Below, one piece after another: positions 44,243 through 53,304 of a DNA stretch of 64,000 nt. Source of the stretch: Pseudomonadota bacterium. GTDB lineage: Bacteria; Pseudomonadota; Gammaproteobacteria; Steroidobacterales; Woeseiaceae. Below the pieces are notes generated by a model. The model ran no database searches and was not told where the DNA came from. It saw only the letters and a list, made by a program, of their open reading frames with translations. The stretch covers positions 1 to 64,000 of the forward strand of contig JADFNS010000008.1 in the NCBI GenBank assembly GCA_022563255.1, written 5' to 3'. The number at the start of each line of letters is the position of its first letter. Within the stretch, counting starts at the first letter, position 1. Made by a program: the position numbers and the translations under genes.

Positions 44243-46684
44243 TCAGTCTTCTGCATCCCACGGCAGCAATCGACTGGCAGGTTTTCCCACCTTCGTGGAT
44301 ACATCCACCGGTTTCGGTTTCGGTTCCGGTTCCGGTTTCGGTTCCGGTTTCGGTTCCGGTTTCGGCTCCGATTTCGGTTCCGGTTTCGGTTCCGGTTTCG
44401 GTTCCGGTTTCGGCTCCGGTTTCGGTTCCGGTTTCGGTTGCTCGAGCGATGGAATTTTTTGCGAAGCTGTGTCGTCCAGATTCTGAGCATCAATTGCGCG
44501 CTCGGCATCCGTTCTCACTTTTGGCGGACCGTCCGCTTGCGGCTTTTCTGCCGGCTTGGGCTTATCCACTGCGGCGGGTTTTTCATCCTGCCTGGGTTGG
44601 TCCTGCCTCGGTTTGGATTCCTTAGGTCGGTCGGGTTCCTCTGGCGCTGCGGGCGGCTGATTATCCGTTACCTGCTCGGGTTTGTCCGCGGATGTTGAAC
44701 TCTCGCCACCGCGGCGACGACGACGACCACCGCGACTGCGGCGGCTTCGCGACCGCTTCTGTTCGGTCGTCGCTTCATCCGATTGCTGGTTTTCCGCGGC
44801 CTGAGCGGTTTGTTGACCTGATTTCTGTTGCGCGTTATCTGGCTTCTTGCTTTGTTGCTTTGCTGGCGACTTCTTCTTCGACGGCTTGCGTTGCTCGTTT
44901 CGTTTTTCGGTACGTCGACGAGACTGTTGCTGCGGCCGCCGACCGCGATTGCTCTTGCTTCTGTTGCCCCGGTGTTGCTGTGAACGCTTGCTTTTCTTAG
45001 CAGAGCTGCCGCCGGTGAAAAATCCGATAATCGTCGCCCAAAAGCCCTTGCCGGCCGGTTTTTTGGGTTTCGGGGCCGGTGTCGACGGCGTCAACGTCCC
45101 AACGGCCGCCAATTCTGCGCCTTTGCGCTCAAGGATGGCTTGTGGCGATTCCGGCTCGACCGGCACATCGACCAGAGTAAAGCTCGAACCCGAATTCTCA
45201 GCCAGTTCCGCCTGATCGTCGCGTATGCGGCGCACGTCGTAATGCGGCGTTTCAAGACGCGAGTTTGCGACCAGGACGACTTGTGTGTCGTTGCGATCTT
45301 CCAGACTTTGCACCCATTCACGTTTTTCGTTCAAAAGGTAGGTGGCCACTTCAACCGGCAGTTGCGCGATCACTTTGGCAGTGCGTTCTTTGCGGGCTTC
45401 TTCGCCGATGATGCGCAGGATGGCAAGCGCCAGTGATTCAGTGCCTCGAATCGTGCCGAAGCCCGTGCATCGAGGGCAGGTCTTGTACGCCGATTCGCCA
45501 ATCGACGGGCGCAGCCGCTGCCGCGACATTTCCAGCAGACCGAAGCGGCTGATTTTGCCGATTTGCACGCGGGCTCGATCCTGACGCACGGCCTCGCGCA
45601 GTCGATTCTCGACCTCACGTTGATTCTTCTGCGGGCCCATGTCGATAAAGTCGATAACAATGAGGCCGCCCAGATCGCGAATTCGCAACTGGCGGGCGAT
45701 CTCTTCGGCTGCTTCGAGATTGGTATGCAAAGCCGTCGCTTCTATGTCGCTGCCTTTCGTCGCGCGCGCTGAGTTGATGTCTATGGAGATCAGCGCTTCT
45801 GTGTGGTCAACGACGATGCTGCCGCCCGACGGCAAGGTTACGTTGTGCGCGAACGCGGTTTCAATCTGCGATTCGATCTGGAAGCGCGTGAATAACGGTA
45901 CCGGGTCCGTGTAATGTTTCAGTTTGCGCAGATTGTGCGGCATCGTCTGCTTGACGTGTTCGACAGCGTCCTTGTAAGTCGCGTCGTCGTCGATCAGGAT
46001 TTCGCCGATGTCGTTGGTCAGGTAGTCGCGCAGAGCCCGGACGACCGAATCGCTTTCGCGATAGAGCAGGAAGGGAGAAGGGTGCTCAAGTACGACATTG
46101 AGAATCGCGGTCCAGACGGTCTGCAGATTCTCCAGGTCCCAGGTCAGTTCTTCGGTAGTACGGTCGATGCCGGCCGTGCGCAGTATGACGCTCATGCCGT
46201 CGGGAATGACCATCGCGTGCAGCGCATCGCGTGCGATATCCCTGTCCGCGCCTGTGATACGCCGTGAAACGCCTCCGGAACCGGATTTGTTGGGTTTGAG
46301 GACGATAAATCGGCCAGCGAGGCTTACGAACGTCGTCAGCGCAGCGCCCTTGTTACCGCGCTCTTCCTTGTCCACCTGGACAACGATGTCCTGGCCTTCC
46401 TTGAGTACATCGCGGATGTTGGGTTTGGTGCCCGGTTTGGCTTCCTTGACGTAGTACTCGCTGGAAATCTCTTTCATCGGCAAAAAACCGTGCCGATCCG
46501 CGCCGTATTCTACAAACGCGGCTTCGAGGCTGGGTTCGAGGCGCGTGATCGTACCTTTGTAGATATTGGCTTTTTTGCGTTCGCTAGCCGGTGCTTCGAT
46601 ATTGAGGTCGTAAAGACGCTGGCCATCGACCATCGCCATGCGCAACTCTTCTTCCTGAGTTGCATTGATTAGCATTCTTTTCAT
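44243..46684 (-). CDS. rne: Ribonuclease E
   Basis: 813 residues. The catalytic half (about 1-510) holds the S1 domain (IYKGTITRLEPSLEAAFVEYGADRHGFLP), the acidic catalytic residues in ISIDINSA and IVIDFIDM, and the zinc-link CPRC. The C-terminal scaffold (about 510-813) is disordered and rich in Arg, Lys, Gln and Pro. It includes arginine-rich RNA-binding segments and a PKPE tandem repeat near the end. A motif binding other degradosome members cannot be assigned by eye. It diverges from rluC as in E. coli and has a long predicted leader. Confidence 0.95.
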   Translation of the reverse strand: MKRMLINATQEEELRMAMVDGQRLYDLNIEAPASERKKANIYKGTITRLEPSLEAAFVEYGADRHGFLPMKEISSEYYVKEAKPGTKPNIRDVLKEGQDIVVQVDKEERGNKGAALTTFVSLAGRFIVLKPNKSGSGGVSRRITGADRDIARDALHAMVIPDGMSVILRTAGIDRTTEELTWDLENLQTVWTAILNVVLEHPSPFLLYRESDSVVRALRDYLTNDIGEILIDDDATYKDAVEHVKQTMPHNLRKLKHYTDPVPLFTRFQIESQIETAFAHNVTLPSGGSIVVDHTEALISIDINSARATKGSDIEATALHTNLEAAEEIARQLRIRDLGGLIVIDFIDMGPQKNQREVENRLREAVRQDRARVQIGKISRFGLLEMSRQRLRPSIGESAYKTCPRCTGFGTIRGTESLALAILRIIGEEARKERTAKVIAQLPVEVATYLLNEKREWVQSLEDRNDTQVVLVANSRLETPHYDVRRIRDDQAELAENSGSSFTLVDVPVEPESPQAILERKGAELAAVGTLTPSTPAPKPKKPAGKGFWATIIGFFTGGSSAKKSKRSQQHRGNRSKSNRGRRPQQQSRRRTEKRNEQRKPSKKKSPAKQQSKKPDNAQQKSGQQTAQAAENQQSDEATTEQKRSRSRRSRGGRRRRRGGESSTSADKPEQVTDNQPPAAPEEPDRPKESKPRQDQPRQDEKPAAVDKPKPAEKPQADGPPKVRTDAERAIDAQNLDDTASQKIPSLEQPKPEPKPEPKPEPKPEPKPEPKSEPKPEPKPEPKPEPEPKPKPVDVSTKVGKPASRLLPWDAED
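44310..44440 (-). repeat. In-frame 12-bp tandem repeat in rne encoding Pro-Lys-Pro-Glu units
   Basis: About ten units of a 12-base period (GGTTCCGGTTTC on the plus strand) with a few single-base variants, one of them giving Ser for Pro. It encodes a PKPE ladder just before the C-terminus of RNase E. Replication slippage in whole units would keep the frame. Confidence 0.9.
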
Positions 46685-46986
46685 GTTGCCCTACTTGAAT
46701 GGTGAAGAGCAGCAGATCGGGGTGTGGCGCCAGGCTGGCGCAGGGGATGTCACGCGAAGGAACCCGGCGCCGGATTGCGCCGTCGATAAATCGAGTCAGT
46801 TCAGTTTGGGTCCGACGTAATTCGGTCAGTACCCATATCAAAATCAGCATGATTTCCCTGCGGCTTTGCCGCTGCGGCGCACACCGGATTCCGGTCTTGC
46901 TGCCATCTGAAATCAGGTCTCGCAGGCTGCGAGACCAAAAAAAAAGTCGTATGGATCGTTCACGCAGGGTTGCCAGAACGCCACAG
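46685..46986 (-). promoter_or_regulatory. Predicted rne leader (about 300 nt) with a U-tract and stem-loop
   Basis: From the predicted start site to the rne ATG. In the RNA sense it contains a run of nine U followed at once by a ten-base-pair stem (46916-46936, GGTCTCGCAG pairing with CTGCGAGACC). In E. coli an rne leader of about 360 nt with stem-loops and U-rich parts mediates cleavage of rne mRNA by RNase E. I see the parts but did not fold the whole leader. No gene is seen in this interval of more than 300 bases. Confidence 0.5.
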
Positions 46987-46992
46987 GGCGGT

Positions 46993-47020
46993 AATATAGC
47001 ACACCGTCTCGCGACTTCAA
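46993..47020 (-). promoter_or_regulatory. Predicted sigma-70 promoter of rne
   Basis: Minus-strand TTGAAG (47015-47020), 16-base spacer, TATATT (46993-46998). It overlaps the region just before the divergent rluC start. Confidence 0.55.
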
Positions 47021-47030
47021 GTGATTGATC

Positions 47031-48032
47031 ATGCAAGAAAAGCCACCAAACGGTGCGAACTCGGAGGTCGAGGACGGAACCCGGTTGACGCGAGTTCGCA
47101 AAGTGACGGTAGACGGCGAGCGGGCCGGTCAGCGGATCGACAATTTTCTGCGTAGTGAACTGCCTGGAGTGCCGAAAAGCCGCGTGTACCGGCTTTTGCG
47201 GCGTGGCGAAGTGCGTGTCAATGGTGGCCGTGTCCGGGCCGAATACAAGCTTTCCGATGGCGATGTGGTCAGGATCCCGCCAGCGCGGATCCGTGTCGAA
47301 GGAGCGCCACCCTCGGACAAAATGGCCAGCAACATTCTCGATCACGTGCTTTACGAGGACAAGCGCCTGCTGGTACTGAACAAGCCGACCGGAATTGCGG
47401 TCCACGGCGGCAGCGGCATCAGTCACGGCGTGATCGAACTCTTGCGCCACGCACGACCGGATATCAAGGACCTGGCGCTGGTGCATCGTATCGACCGGGA
47501 AACGTCGGGTTGCCTGGTGCTGACCAAGCGTCGCAGCGCGCTGCGGGAATTGCACGAGCGGTTTCGCGAAGGGAAAGTCGAGAAAAACTATCTGGCACTG
47601 GTGATCGGCGACTGGCAATTCGGTGAACAGTTAATCGATGCGCCACTGCAGGTGCAGCACCGCAAGCAAGGCGAGCGTCACGTGGTCGTGAGCGAGCACG
47701 GCAAGTCGGCGCAGACCCTCGTCAATTTGTCTCGAACCTATGGAATCTACAGTTTGTTGCAGTGTGCGCCGGCGACTGGCCGCACGCATCAGATCCGCGT
47801 GCACCTGGCGCATGCGGGTCATCCCATTGCTGGCGATGATCGTTACGGCGATGCCGACGCGAATGTTGACGCGAAGAAATTCGGATTGCCGCGTTTGTTC
47901 CTGCATGCACAGTCGATCGCATTTATGGACGACGGCGGCAACGACCTGCATTTCACAGCGCCGCTGCCCGACGACCTCGAGCGCTTCCTGTCGGTCGGCA
48001 TCATCGCCGAGCGGCGTGCCCGAAAAACGTGA
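47031..48032 (+). CDS. rluC: 23S rRNA pseudouridine synthase RluC
   Basis: 333 residues from ATG 47031; a TTG two codons upstream is the alternative. The N-terminal S4 domain (GQRIDNFLRSELPGVPKSRV) is followed by the synthase domain with the catalytic Asp in HRIDRETSGCLVL and the GRTHQIRVHLAHAGHPI motif. It makes pseudouridine at 955, 2504 and 2580 in E. coli. It is divergent from rne. Confidence 0.92.
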   Translation: MQEKPPNGANSEVEDGTRLTRVRKVTVDGERAGQRIDNFLRSELPGVPKSRVYRLLRRGEVRVNGGRVRAEYKLSDGDVVRIPPARIRVEGAPPSDKMASNILDHVLYEDKRLLVLNKPTGIAVHGGSGISHGVIELLRHARPDIKDLALVHRIDRETSGCLVLTKRRSALRELHERFREGKVEKNYLALVIGDWQFGEQLIDAPLQVQHRKQGERHVVVSEHGKSAQTLVNLSRTYGIYSLLQCAPATGRTHQIRVHLAHAGHPIAGDDRYGDADANVDAKKFGLPRLFLHAQSIAFMDDGGNDLHFTAPLPDDLERFLSVGIIAERRARKT

Positions 48033-48035
48033 ACG

Positions 48036-48629
48036 TTACGGTAGAAGGTAGCCCAGCTGCAAGAGTCTATCGGCCACCCAGATCATCGGCAGGCCGATCA
48101 GCGCCGTCGGATCGTCGGTCTGCACTGAATCGAACAAGACGAATCCGGCCCCTTCGAGTTTGAAGCTGCCGGCGCAATCATAGGGTTTGTCGTGGCGCAA
48201 ATAAGCCTCCGCCAGGCGCCGGTCAAACTGCCGGAAGCGAACGGATGTTTTGTCTATGTGCTCGAATCGCGTTCGGCCGATGGGGTCCAGGATGCAGACG
48301 GCCGTCAAAAATGTAACCGCCTTGCCGGTTGCCGCGAGCAATTGTTCTATGGCTTTCTGGTGGCTGCCGGGTTTGCCGAGCACCTGATTATCGAGCACGG
48401 CCAATTGATCGGCGCCAATGATCAGCGCCTGCCGGGCATTGATGGCGATAGCCTCGGCCTTCTTGCGAGCTAAATGACGGGCCAGTTCTTCCGGTGCCAG
48501 TCCTTGTTTGTTGGATTCGTCGATATTGGGCGAGATCGCCTCGTAATGATCGAGGAAGCGGTCCAGGAGGCCGCGACGGTAGGGCGAGGAGGAGGCCAGA
48601 ATTATCGCGGGCGCTGATGGATTTTGCAT
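48036..48629 (-). CDS. Maf family nucleotide pyrophosphatase (YceF-like)
   Basis: 197 residues. Maf signature near the start: LASSSPYRRGLLDRFL, then ISPNIDES. IGADQLAVL and a later Lys-Arg region complete the active site. YceF-type enzymes hydrolyse m7GTP, a house-cleaning function. Its place between rluC and yceD is as in E. coli. It converges with rluC with a 3-base gap. Confidence 0.9.
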   Translation of the reverse strand: MQNPSAPAIILASSSPYRRGLLDRFLDHYEAISPNIDESNKQGLAPEELARHLARKKAEAIAINARQALIIGADQLAVLDNQVLGKPGSHQKAIEQLLAATGKAVTFLTAVCILDPIGRTRFEHIDKTSVRFRQFDRRLAEAYLRHDKPYDCAGSFKLEGAGFVLFDSVQTDDPTALIGLPMIWVADRLLQLGYLLP

Positions 48630-48721
48630 AGATAAATCATAGTGTTAAGAGATTACCCGACGAGTCTACCCGGTTTGTCGTCCAGGGCGGGTATTTTTAC
48701 GCCGCGTGGGGCGATGATGTT

Positions 48722-48750
48722 TTGACACGGGGCGCTGAGGTCCTTATTAT
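48722..48750 (+). promoter_or_regulatory. Strong sigma-70 promoter of yceD-rpmF-plsX-fabH
   Basis: TTGACA (48722-48727), a 17-base spacer and TATTAT (48745-48750). The start codon of yceD is at 48760, so the expected transcription start near 48757 leaves only about three bases of leader. Confidence 0.8.
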
Positions 48751-48759
48751 GCGCGCGCT

Positions 48760-49329
48760 ATGAGCAATCTGCTGCGAGATCGTCGTACCGCCGCCGAATG
48801 GGCGTCGGTCGGTCAAGTTATTGACATTGCAGAGAAAATTAGTTCATTTGAACATCTTGCAGGCATCGTCGAGGCGGACCTTGCTGTGCTCGATCCTGAT
48901 AAGCTGCCAAGCGCATGGCGCGATGGCGTCGTCGCGGGCCAGCTACGATTCGGTTTCGCGGATGGGAATGTTCGCGTTGCGACGGTGACGGGGCATGCGA
49001 CAGCGGCGGTGAGTGCGGTCTGCCAGAGATGTCTGGAGCCGTTTCAGCTGACGTTGAATGTCGCACCGCAGCTATTGCTTCTGGACGAGCAGGAAACGCC
49101 CGACGGGTACGAAGATTTTGAGGCCTGGGAACTTACGGAGGAAATGTTACGACCGCAGGATATTATTGAAGAGTTGCTGATCATGGCGTTGCCATTTTCG
49201 GCGACGCACGACGATATGGCGGATTGCAAGGCGTTTTCAACGGAGCAAGAAAGCACCGGGAAAATAGTACGACCGTTTGCAGCACTGCGCTCGCAAATGC
49301 AACGCATTGAAATGGATCCGGATGAGTAA
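48760..49329 (+). CDS. yceD: YceD/DUF177 23S rRNA accumulation protein
   Basis: 189 residues. The DUF177 core has VCQRCLEPFQL (CxxC) and a C-terminal region with PFAALRSQMQ. It is needed for normal 23S rRNA levels in E. coli and plants. It precedes rpmF by 21 bases as in most bacteria. No ribosome binding site is visible before the ATG, and the promoter is so close that the mRNA may be leaderless. Confidence 0.9.
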   Translation: MSNLLRDRRTAAEWASVGQVIDIAEKISSFEHLAGIVEADLAVLDPDKLPSAWRDGVVAGQLRFGFADGNVRVATVTGHATAAVSAVCQRCLEPFQLTLNVAPQLLLLDEQETPDGYEDFEAWELTEEMLRPQDIIEELLIMALPFSATHDDMADCKAFSTEQESTGKIVRPFAALRSQMQRIEMDPDE

Positions 49330-49350
49330 CGGATCTTACTGGAGAAAATT

Positions 49351-49545
49351 ATGGCAGTTCAAAAAAGTCGCAGAACGCCGTCAACTCGCGGCATGCGTCG
49401 TTCACACGACAAGCTCAAGAGTGCAGCGCTGTCGGTAGACCCGACTTCGGGTGAAACACACTTGCGGCATCGCATCACGCCGGACGGTTTTTACCGTGGC
49501 GTTCAGGTTGTAAAGCAGCCTGAGATCGAAGAAGAAGAAGAGTAA
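49351..49545 (+). CDS. rpmF: 50S ribosomal protein L32
   Basis: 64 residues: [20 protein letters not shown] is the L32 signature. It is the Cys-free form without the zinc ribbon. A short acidic tail (five Glu) is slightly longer than usual. A good ribosome binding site (GGAG) precedes it. It is followed by a GGCCGG/CCGGCC hairpin (49559-49580) without a T-run, before plsX. Confidence 0.95.
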   Translation: MAVQKSRRTPSTRGMRRSHDKLKSAALSVDPTSGETHLRHRITPDGFYRGVQVVKQPEIEEEEE

Positions 49546-49589
49546 GAATTCCCTGGCAAGGCCGGTGACAGTAGCCGGCCCGACTGTTT

Positions 49590-50600
49590 GTGGGATCACA
49601 CTCAATCCTGTCCCTTGATGCAATGAGCGGCGACCTCGGCGCCGAAGTTGTCGTGTGCGCTGCCGCCGCGACGCTGAACAAGTATGAGAATATCGAAATG
49701 GCGCTGGTCGGCGACAGGGCCGAACTTGACGGCCTCGTCGATCGCATTGTCGGTGAAAGTTCGCGATTGCGGATCGTCCACGCCTCCGAAGTTGTCGCAA
49801 TGTCCGAGCCACCGGTCGAGTCTCTGCGCAGGAAAAAAGATTCTTCCCTGCGAGTCGCGATCAATCTCGTCAAAGAAGGTGAGGCGGACGCCTGCGTGAG
49901 TTCGGGCAATACCGGCGCCCTGATGGCGACGGCAAAATTTGTGCTGAAGATGTTGCCGGGTATCGACCGGCCCGCGATCATCGCCAAGTTGCCTGCCAAA
50001 GGTGGCTCATTGCACATGCTGGATGTGGGGGCGAACACACAGGCCACGGCTGATCAGCTGTTTCAGTATGCTGTTATGGGCGCCGTCGTAACGTCGGACA
50101 TCACCTGCATCGAAAGTCCACGCGTGGCATTACTCAACATTGGCAGGGAAGACAGCAAGGGGCACGACACGGTCAAAGAGGCCGCAGCGATGCTCAGTGC
50201 GAGCGCACTGAACTACATCGGGTTCATCGAAGGCAACGATTTGTTTGCGGGAAAGGCTGATGTCGTAGTGACGGACGGGTTTACCGGAAATGTTGCTCTC
50301 AAGACGATGGAAGGGACTATCGAACTTGCGACACATTATCTGCAGCGTGGTTTCACACGTAACTGGCTCACGAAATTACAGGCCGTCATGGCGCACAATG
50401 TGTTGAAATCCCTGGCTGTGGAGATGGATTCGCGCTACTACAATGGTGCGACTCTGGTGGGCCTAAATGGTATCGTTATAAAAAGTCATGGCAGCGCAGA
50501 CGCCTTTGCGTTTCAACATGCAATAGACACTGCGATCGTGGAAGTCAGAAACCAGTTGCCCCGACAAATTGGCAATATGCTGCAAAAGGAAAACGCATGA
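49590..50600 (+). CDS. plsX: Phosphate acyltransferase PlsX
   Basis: 336 residues from a GTG. It makes acyl-phosphate from acyl-ACP for phospholipid synthesis. SLDAMSGDLGAEVVV, SSGNTGALMA and VTDGFTGNVALKTMEG are family signatures. It is the third gene of the operon and overlaps fabH by four bases. Confidence 0.95.
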   Translation: MGSHSILSLDAMSGDLGAEVVVCAAAATLNKYENIEMALVGDRAELDGLVDRIVGESSRLRIVHASEVVAMSEPPVESLRRKKDSSLRVAINLVKEGEADACVSSGNTGALMATAKFVLKMLPGIDRPAIIAKLPAKGGSLHMLDVGANTQATADQLFQYAVMGAVVTSDITCIESPRVALLNIGREDSKGHDTVKEAAAMLSASALNYIGFIEGNDLFAGKADVVVTDGFTGNVALKTMEGTIELATHYLQRGFTRNWLTKLQAVMAHNVLKSLAVEMDSRYYNGATLVGLNGIVIKSHGSADAFAFQHAIDTAIVEVRNQLPRQIGNMLQKENA

Positions 50601-51565
50601 CGTATTCGCGAATCGTTGGCACCGGACGTTACCTACCGGAGCGTGTCATGACGAATTTCGATCTGGAAAAGATCGTTGATACGACCGACGAGTGGATACG
50701 GACGCGCACCGGTGTTGAACGTCGCCACGTCTGTGCCGAGGACCAGACGACGTCGGACATGTGCATAGAAGCAGCCAAGATCGCGATAGAAGATGCGGGC
50801 GTCGATGTTTCCGATATCGATCTGATCATCACCGGCACAACAACGCCGGACCTGATATTCCCGAATATTTCGACGCTCATTCAACACCAGCTTGGAATAC
50901 CGGTGTGTCCGGCCTTTAGTCTGGAGGCCGCTTGCACGGGGTTCATCTACGCGTTGACGACGGCGGACAAGTTCATCAAGGCGGGCGAGACAAAATGCGC
51001 CCTGGTCATAGGCGCTGAGTGTATTACCAAACTCGTCGACTGGAGTGACCGGAATACCTGCGTGTTATTTGGCGATGGGGCTGGCGCGGTCATTCTCAAA
51101 TCTTCCGAGGAGCAGGGCATTATCTCTTGTCATCTGGGTGCGGATGGCCAGTACAAGGATTTGCTGTATTACCCGGTCGGCGCATCGAAAAATCTCGCCG
51201 TGGCTGGTACGGACGCGGCTGCGATCATGATGAGCGGCAACGAGGTGTTCAAGGTGGCGGTGAAGACGCTCGGAAGAATCGCGGCAGAGACTCTCGAAAA
51301 AGCCGGTGTGACCAAAGAAGAACTGGATTGGCTGGTTCCGCATCAAGCAAACATCCGTATCATTCAGGCGATGGCCAAGCGTCTCAACATGCCGATGGAG
51401 AAGGTCATTCTCACCGTGCAGGATCACGGCAATACGTCGGCGGCGTCGGTGCCGATGGCGCTCGATGTCGGTATTCGCGATGGGCGCATCAAGCCCGGTC
51501 ACCTGGTTCTTATGGAAGCCTTTGGTGGTGGATTTACCTGGGGCTCGGTGTTGATGCGTCTCTGA
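50597..51565 (+). CDS. fabH: 3-oxoacyl-[acyl-carrier-protein] synthase III
   Basis: 322 residues, ATG overlapping the plsX stop. It starts fatty-acid synthesis by condensing acetyl-CoA with malonyl-ACP. The catalytic triad is visible: Cys113 (LEAACTGF), His249 (PHQANIRI) and Asn279 (GNTSAASV). fabD and fabG, which usually follow, are absent here; a glutathione transferase follows instead. Confidence 0.95.
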   Translation: MTYSRIVGTGRYLPERVMTNFDLEKIVDTTDEWIRTRTGVERRHVCAEDQTTSDMCIEAAKIAIEDAGVDVSDIDLIITGTTTPDLIFPNISTLIQHQLGIPVCPAFSLEAACTGFIYALTTADKFIKAGETKCALVIGAECITKLVDWSDRNTCVLFGDGAGAVILKSSEEQGIISCHLGADGQYKDLLYYPVGASKNLAVAGTDAAAIMMSGNEVFKVAVKTLGRIAAETLEKAGVTKEELDWLVPHQANIRIIQAMAKRLNMPMEKVILTVQDHGNTSAASVPMALDVGIRDGRIKPGHLVLMEAFGGGFTWGSVLMRL

Positions 51566-51583
51566 GTTCAGCCGGATGGTACG

Positions 51584-52240
51584 ATGACAATCAAGCTCAT
51601 TATCGGCAACAAGAATTACTCCTCATGGTCGCTGCGCGCGTGGCTGTTGCTCAAAGAGGCGGGCATCGAATTTGACGAGCACCGCATCGTTCTCGATACG
51701 CCGGAGTCTGCGCGCGAGATCGGCGCTTTCTCGCCGGCTGGACGCGTACCGATTCTCCAGATTGACGACATGACCGTCTGGGACACGATGGCAATCGCCG
51801 AGACGCTCGCCGAACGCTGGCCGGATAAAAATTTGTGGCCGGCTGACGCTGCGACACGTGCGCATGCGCGAGCGATCTGTGCGGAGATGCATGCAGAGTT
51901 CGCCGAGTTGCGCTCGCGCATGCCAATGAACTGCCGGGCCATGGGTCGTACCGTCTTGTTGCCCGACGGGTTGACGAACGACATTGATCGCATTATCGAA
52001 ATTTGGACACAATGCCATCGCCGATACGGCGATGACGGGGACTGGTTATTTGGCGATTTCACGATTGCCGACGCGATGTTCGCGCCTGTGGTCTTGCGCT
52101 TGAGGACTTATGGGATCAATCTTCCCGAGTCTGCCAGCTGTTATCCGCGGCGCTTGCTCGACAGTGAGGCGATGCAGGAGTGGCTTGCGGCAGCGGAGTC
52201 AGAAACCGAAATTATCGAAGGAGATGAAGCAGGCCAGTGA
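51584..52240 (+). CDS. Glutathione S-transferase family protein
   Basis: 218 residues. The N-terminal thioredoxin fold has GNKNYSSWSLRAWLLLK, with the likely catalytic Ser, and AGRVPILQIDD, with the cis-Pro. The helical C-terminal half has GDFTIADAMFAPVVLRL. It probably conjugates or reduces small electrophiles with glutathione. It overlaps the next gene by four bases. Confidence 0.88.
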   Translation: MTIKLIIGNKNYSSWSLRAWLLLKEAGIEFDEHRIVLDTPESAREIGAFSPAGRVPILQIDDMTVWDTMAIAETLAERWPDKNLWPADAATRAHARAICAEMHAEFAELRSRMPMNCRAMGRTVLLPDGLTNDIDRIIEIWTQCHRRYGDDGDWLFGDFTIADAMFAPVVLRLRTYGINLPESASCYPRRLLDSEAMQEWLAAAESETEIIEGDEAGQ

Positions 52241-53283
52241 TGCGACGCTTCCTGATCATTGCCCTATTACTCGTGGCGACGGCGCCGCTGTCTGCGGCGG
52301 TCTACGATTTGCCGGCAGAGGGCCACGACGTTGTGGGTGCGGTCGCAACGATTATCGCGGCCTACGACGACACGCTGGTCGATATTGCGCGACGTCACGG
52401 TCTGGGCTACCAGGACATCGTGCGCGCCAACCCGGGCGTGAACGTCTGGTTGCCGGGGGAGGGCACCGAAATCGTGTTGCCGAATCGATTCGTGTTACCG
52501 CCCGGGCCACGCGTTGGACTGATCCTCAATCTTGCCGAATTCCGTATGTATTACTTTCCTGAAGCGAAAGCCGGGGAGGTGGCGAAGGTACACACCTATC
52601 CCATGAGCATTGGCCGCATGGATTGGGAAACGCCGCTGGGAAACACCAGCATAGTCGCGATGGCAAAAAACCCGACCTGGTATCCGCCGCAATCGGTACG
52701 CGATGAACATGCTGCCGACGGCGATCCGTTGCCGCGTGTCGTGCCGCCGGGTCCTGATAATCCGCTGGGTACGCGCGCACTGCGACTGGGCATTCCGGGT
52801 TACCTGATTCATGGCACCAATCGACCCGCGGGCGTTGGCATGCGTGTATCACACGGTTGTGTGCGCATGTTTCCCGAGGACGTCGAGTTCTTGTTTGATC
52901 GTATTCGGGTCAAGACGGCGGTACGAATTATCAACGTGCCCGTCAAAATAGGCTGGGACGGCGAGATGCTGGTGGCTGAAGTACACCCGTTACTGGAAGT
53001 GCCGCAACGATTGCCGGACGAAACCGTGGAGAAGATTGAGCAGCTGGATGCTGACGTGGAACTGCCGGATATCGAGTCGCTCAGCAAAGAGCCACTGACC
53101 TACGCGATCGAGCAGTTCATTATTGCAACGGCCGAGCGCGCCGGTCGGATGGACTGGGATCGCATCGAGGCCCTGATTCAGCGCGCGGACGGTATTCCCG
53201 GGGCTGTGGGTGGGGTCCAGCCAGGAACTGGTTGGACCACCACCAGCATAAAAAACGCCGCGACAAGCGCGGCGTTCGAATAG
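52237..53283 (+). CDS. L,D-transpeptidase with LysM-like domain (YkuD family)
   Basis: 348 residues with a signal peptide (LIIALLLVATAPLSAAVYD). A LysM-like segment (about 40-85, DDTLVDIARRHGLGYQDIVRANPGVNVWLP-type) is followed by the YkuD catalytic domain with the motif HGTNRPAGVGMRVSHGCVRM, whose Cys is the nucleophile. It is similar to the ErfK/YbiS/YcfS enzymes that attach Lpp to peptidoglycan. The last dozen codons lie inside the terminator of the convergent Lpp-like gene. Confidence 0.92.
   Translation: MMRRFLIIALLLVATAPLSAAVYDLPAEGHDVVGAVATIIAAYDDTLVDIARRHGLGYQDIVRANPGVNVWLPGEGTEIVLPNRFVLPPGPRVGLILNLAEFRMYYFPEAKAGEVAKVHTYPMSIGRMDWETPLGNTSIVAMAKNPTWYPPQSVRDEHAADGDPLPRVVPPGPDNPLGTRALRLGIPGYLIHGTNRPAGVGMRVSHGCVRMFPEDVEFLFDRIRVKTAVRIINVPVKIGWDGEMLVAEVHPLLEVPQRLPDETVEKIEQLDADVELPDIESLSKEPLTYAIEQFIIATAERAGRMDWDRIEALIQRADGIPGAVGGVQPGTGWTTTSIKNAATSAAFE
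53249..53276 (-). terminator. Intrinsic terminator of the Lpp-like gene, inside the L,D-transpeptidase 3' end
   Basis: On the minus strand: AACGCCGCG, a 5-base loop, CGCGGCGTT, then six T in total. The arms are perfectly complementary. It sits 29 bases after the stop of the Lpp-like gene and within the coding sequence of the opposite gene. Confidence 0.88.
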
Positions 53284-53304
53284 ATGTTTGTGGGTAGCTT
53301 GGGG

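Noticed and set aside
44310..44440. CRISPR-like or satellite array
   Set aside because: The 12-bp period, absence of unique spacers and perfect in-frame coding show a protein repeat.
44168..44698. Plus-strand frame rich in Phe-Arg repeats
   Set aside because: It is the complement of the PKPE repeat in rne.
49559..49580. Terminator between rpmF and plsX
   Set aside because: A six-base-pair hairpin is there, but with no T-run, and plsX has no separate promoter that I can see, so read-through is assumed.
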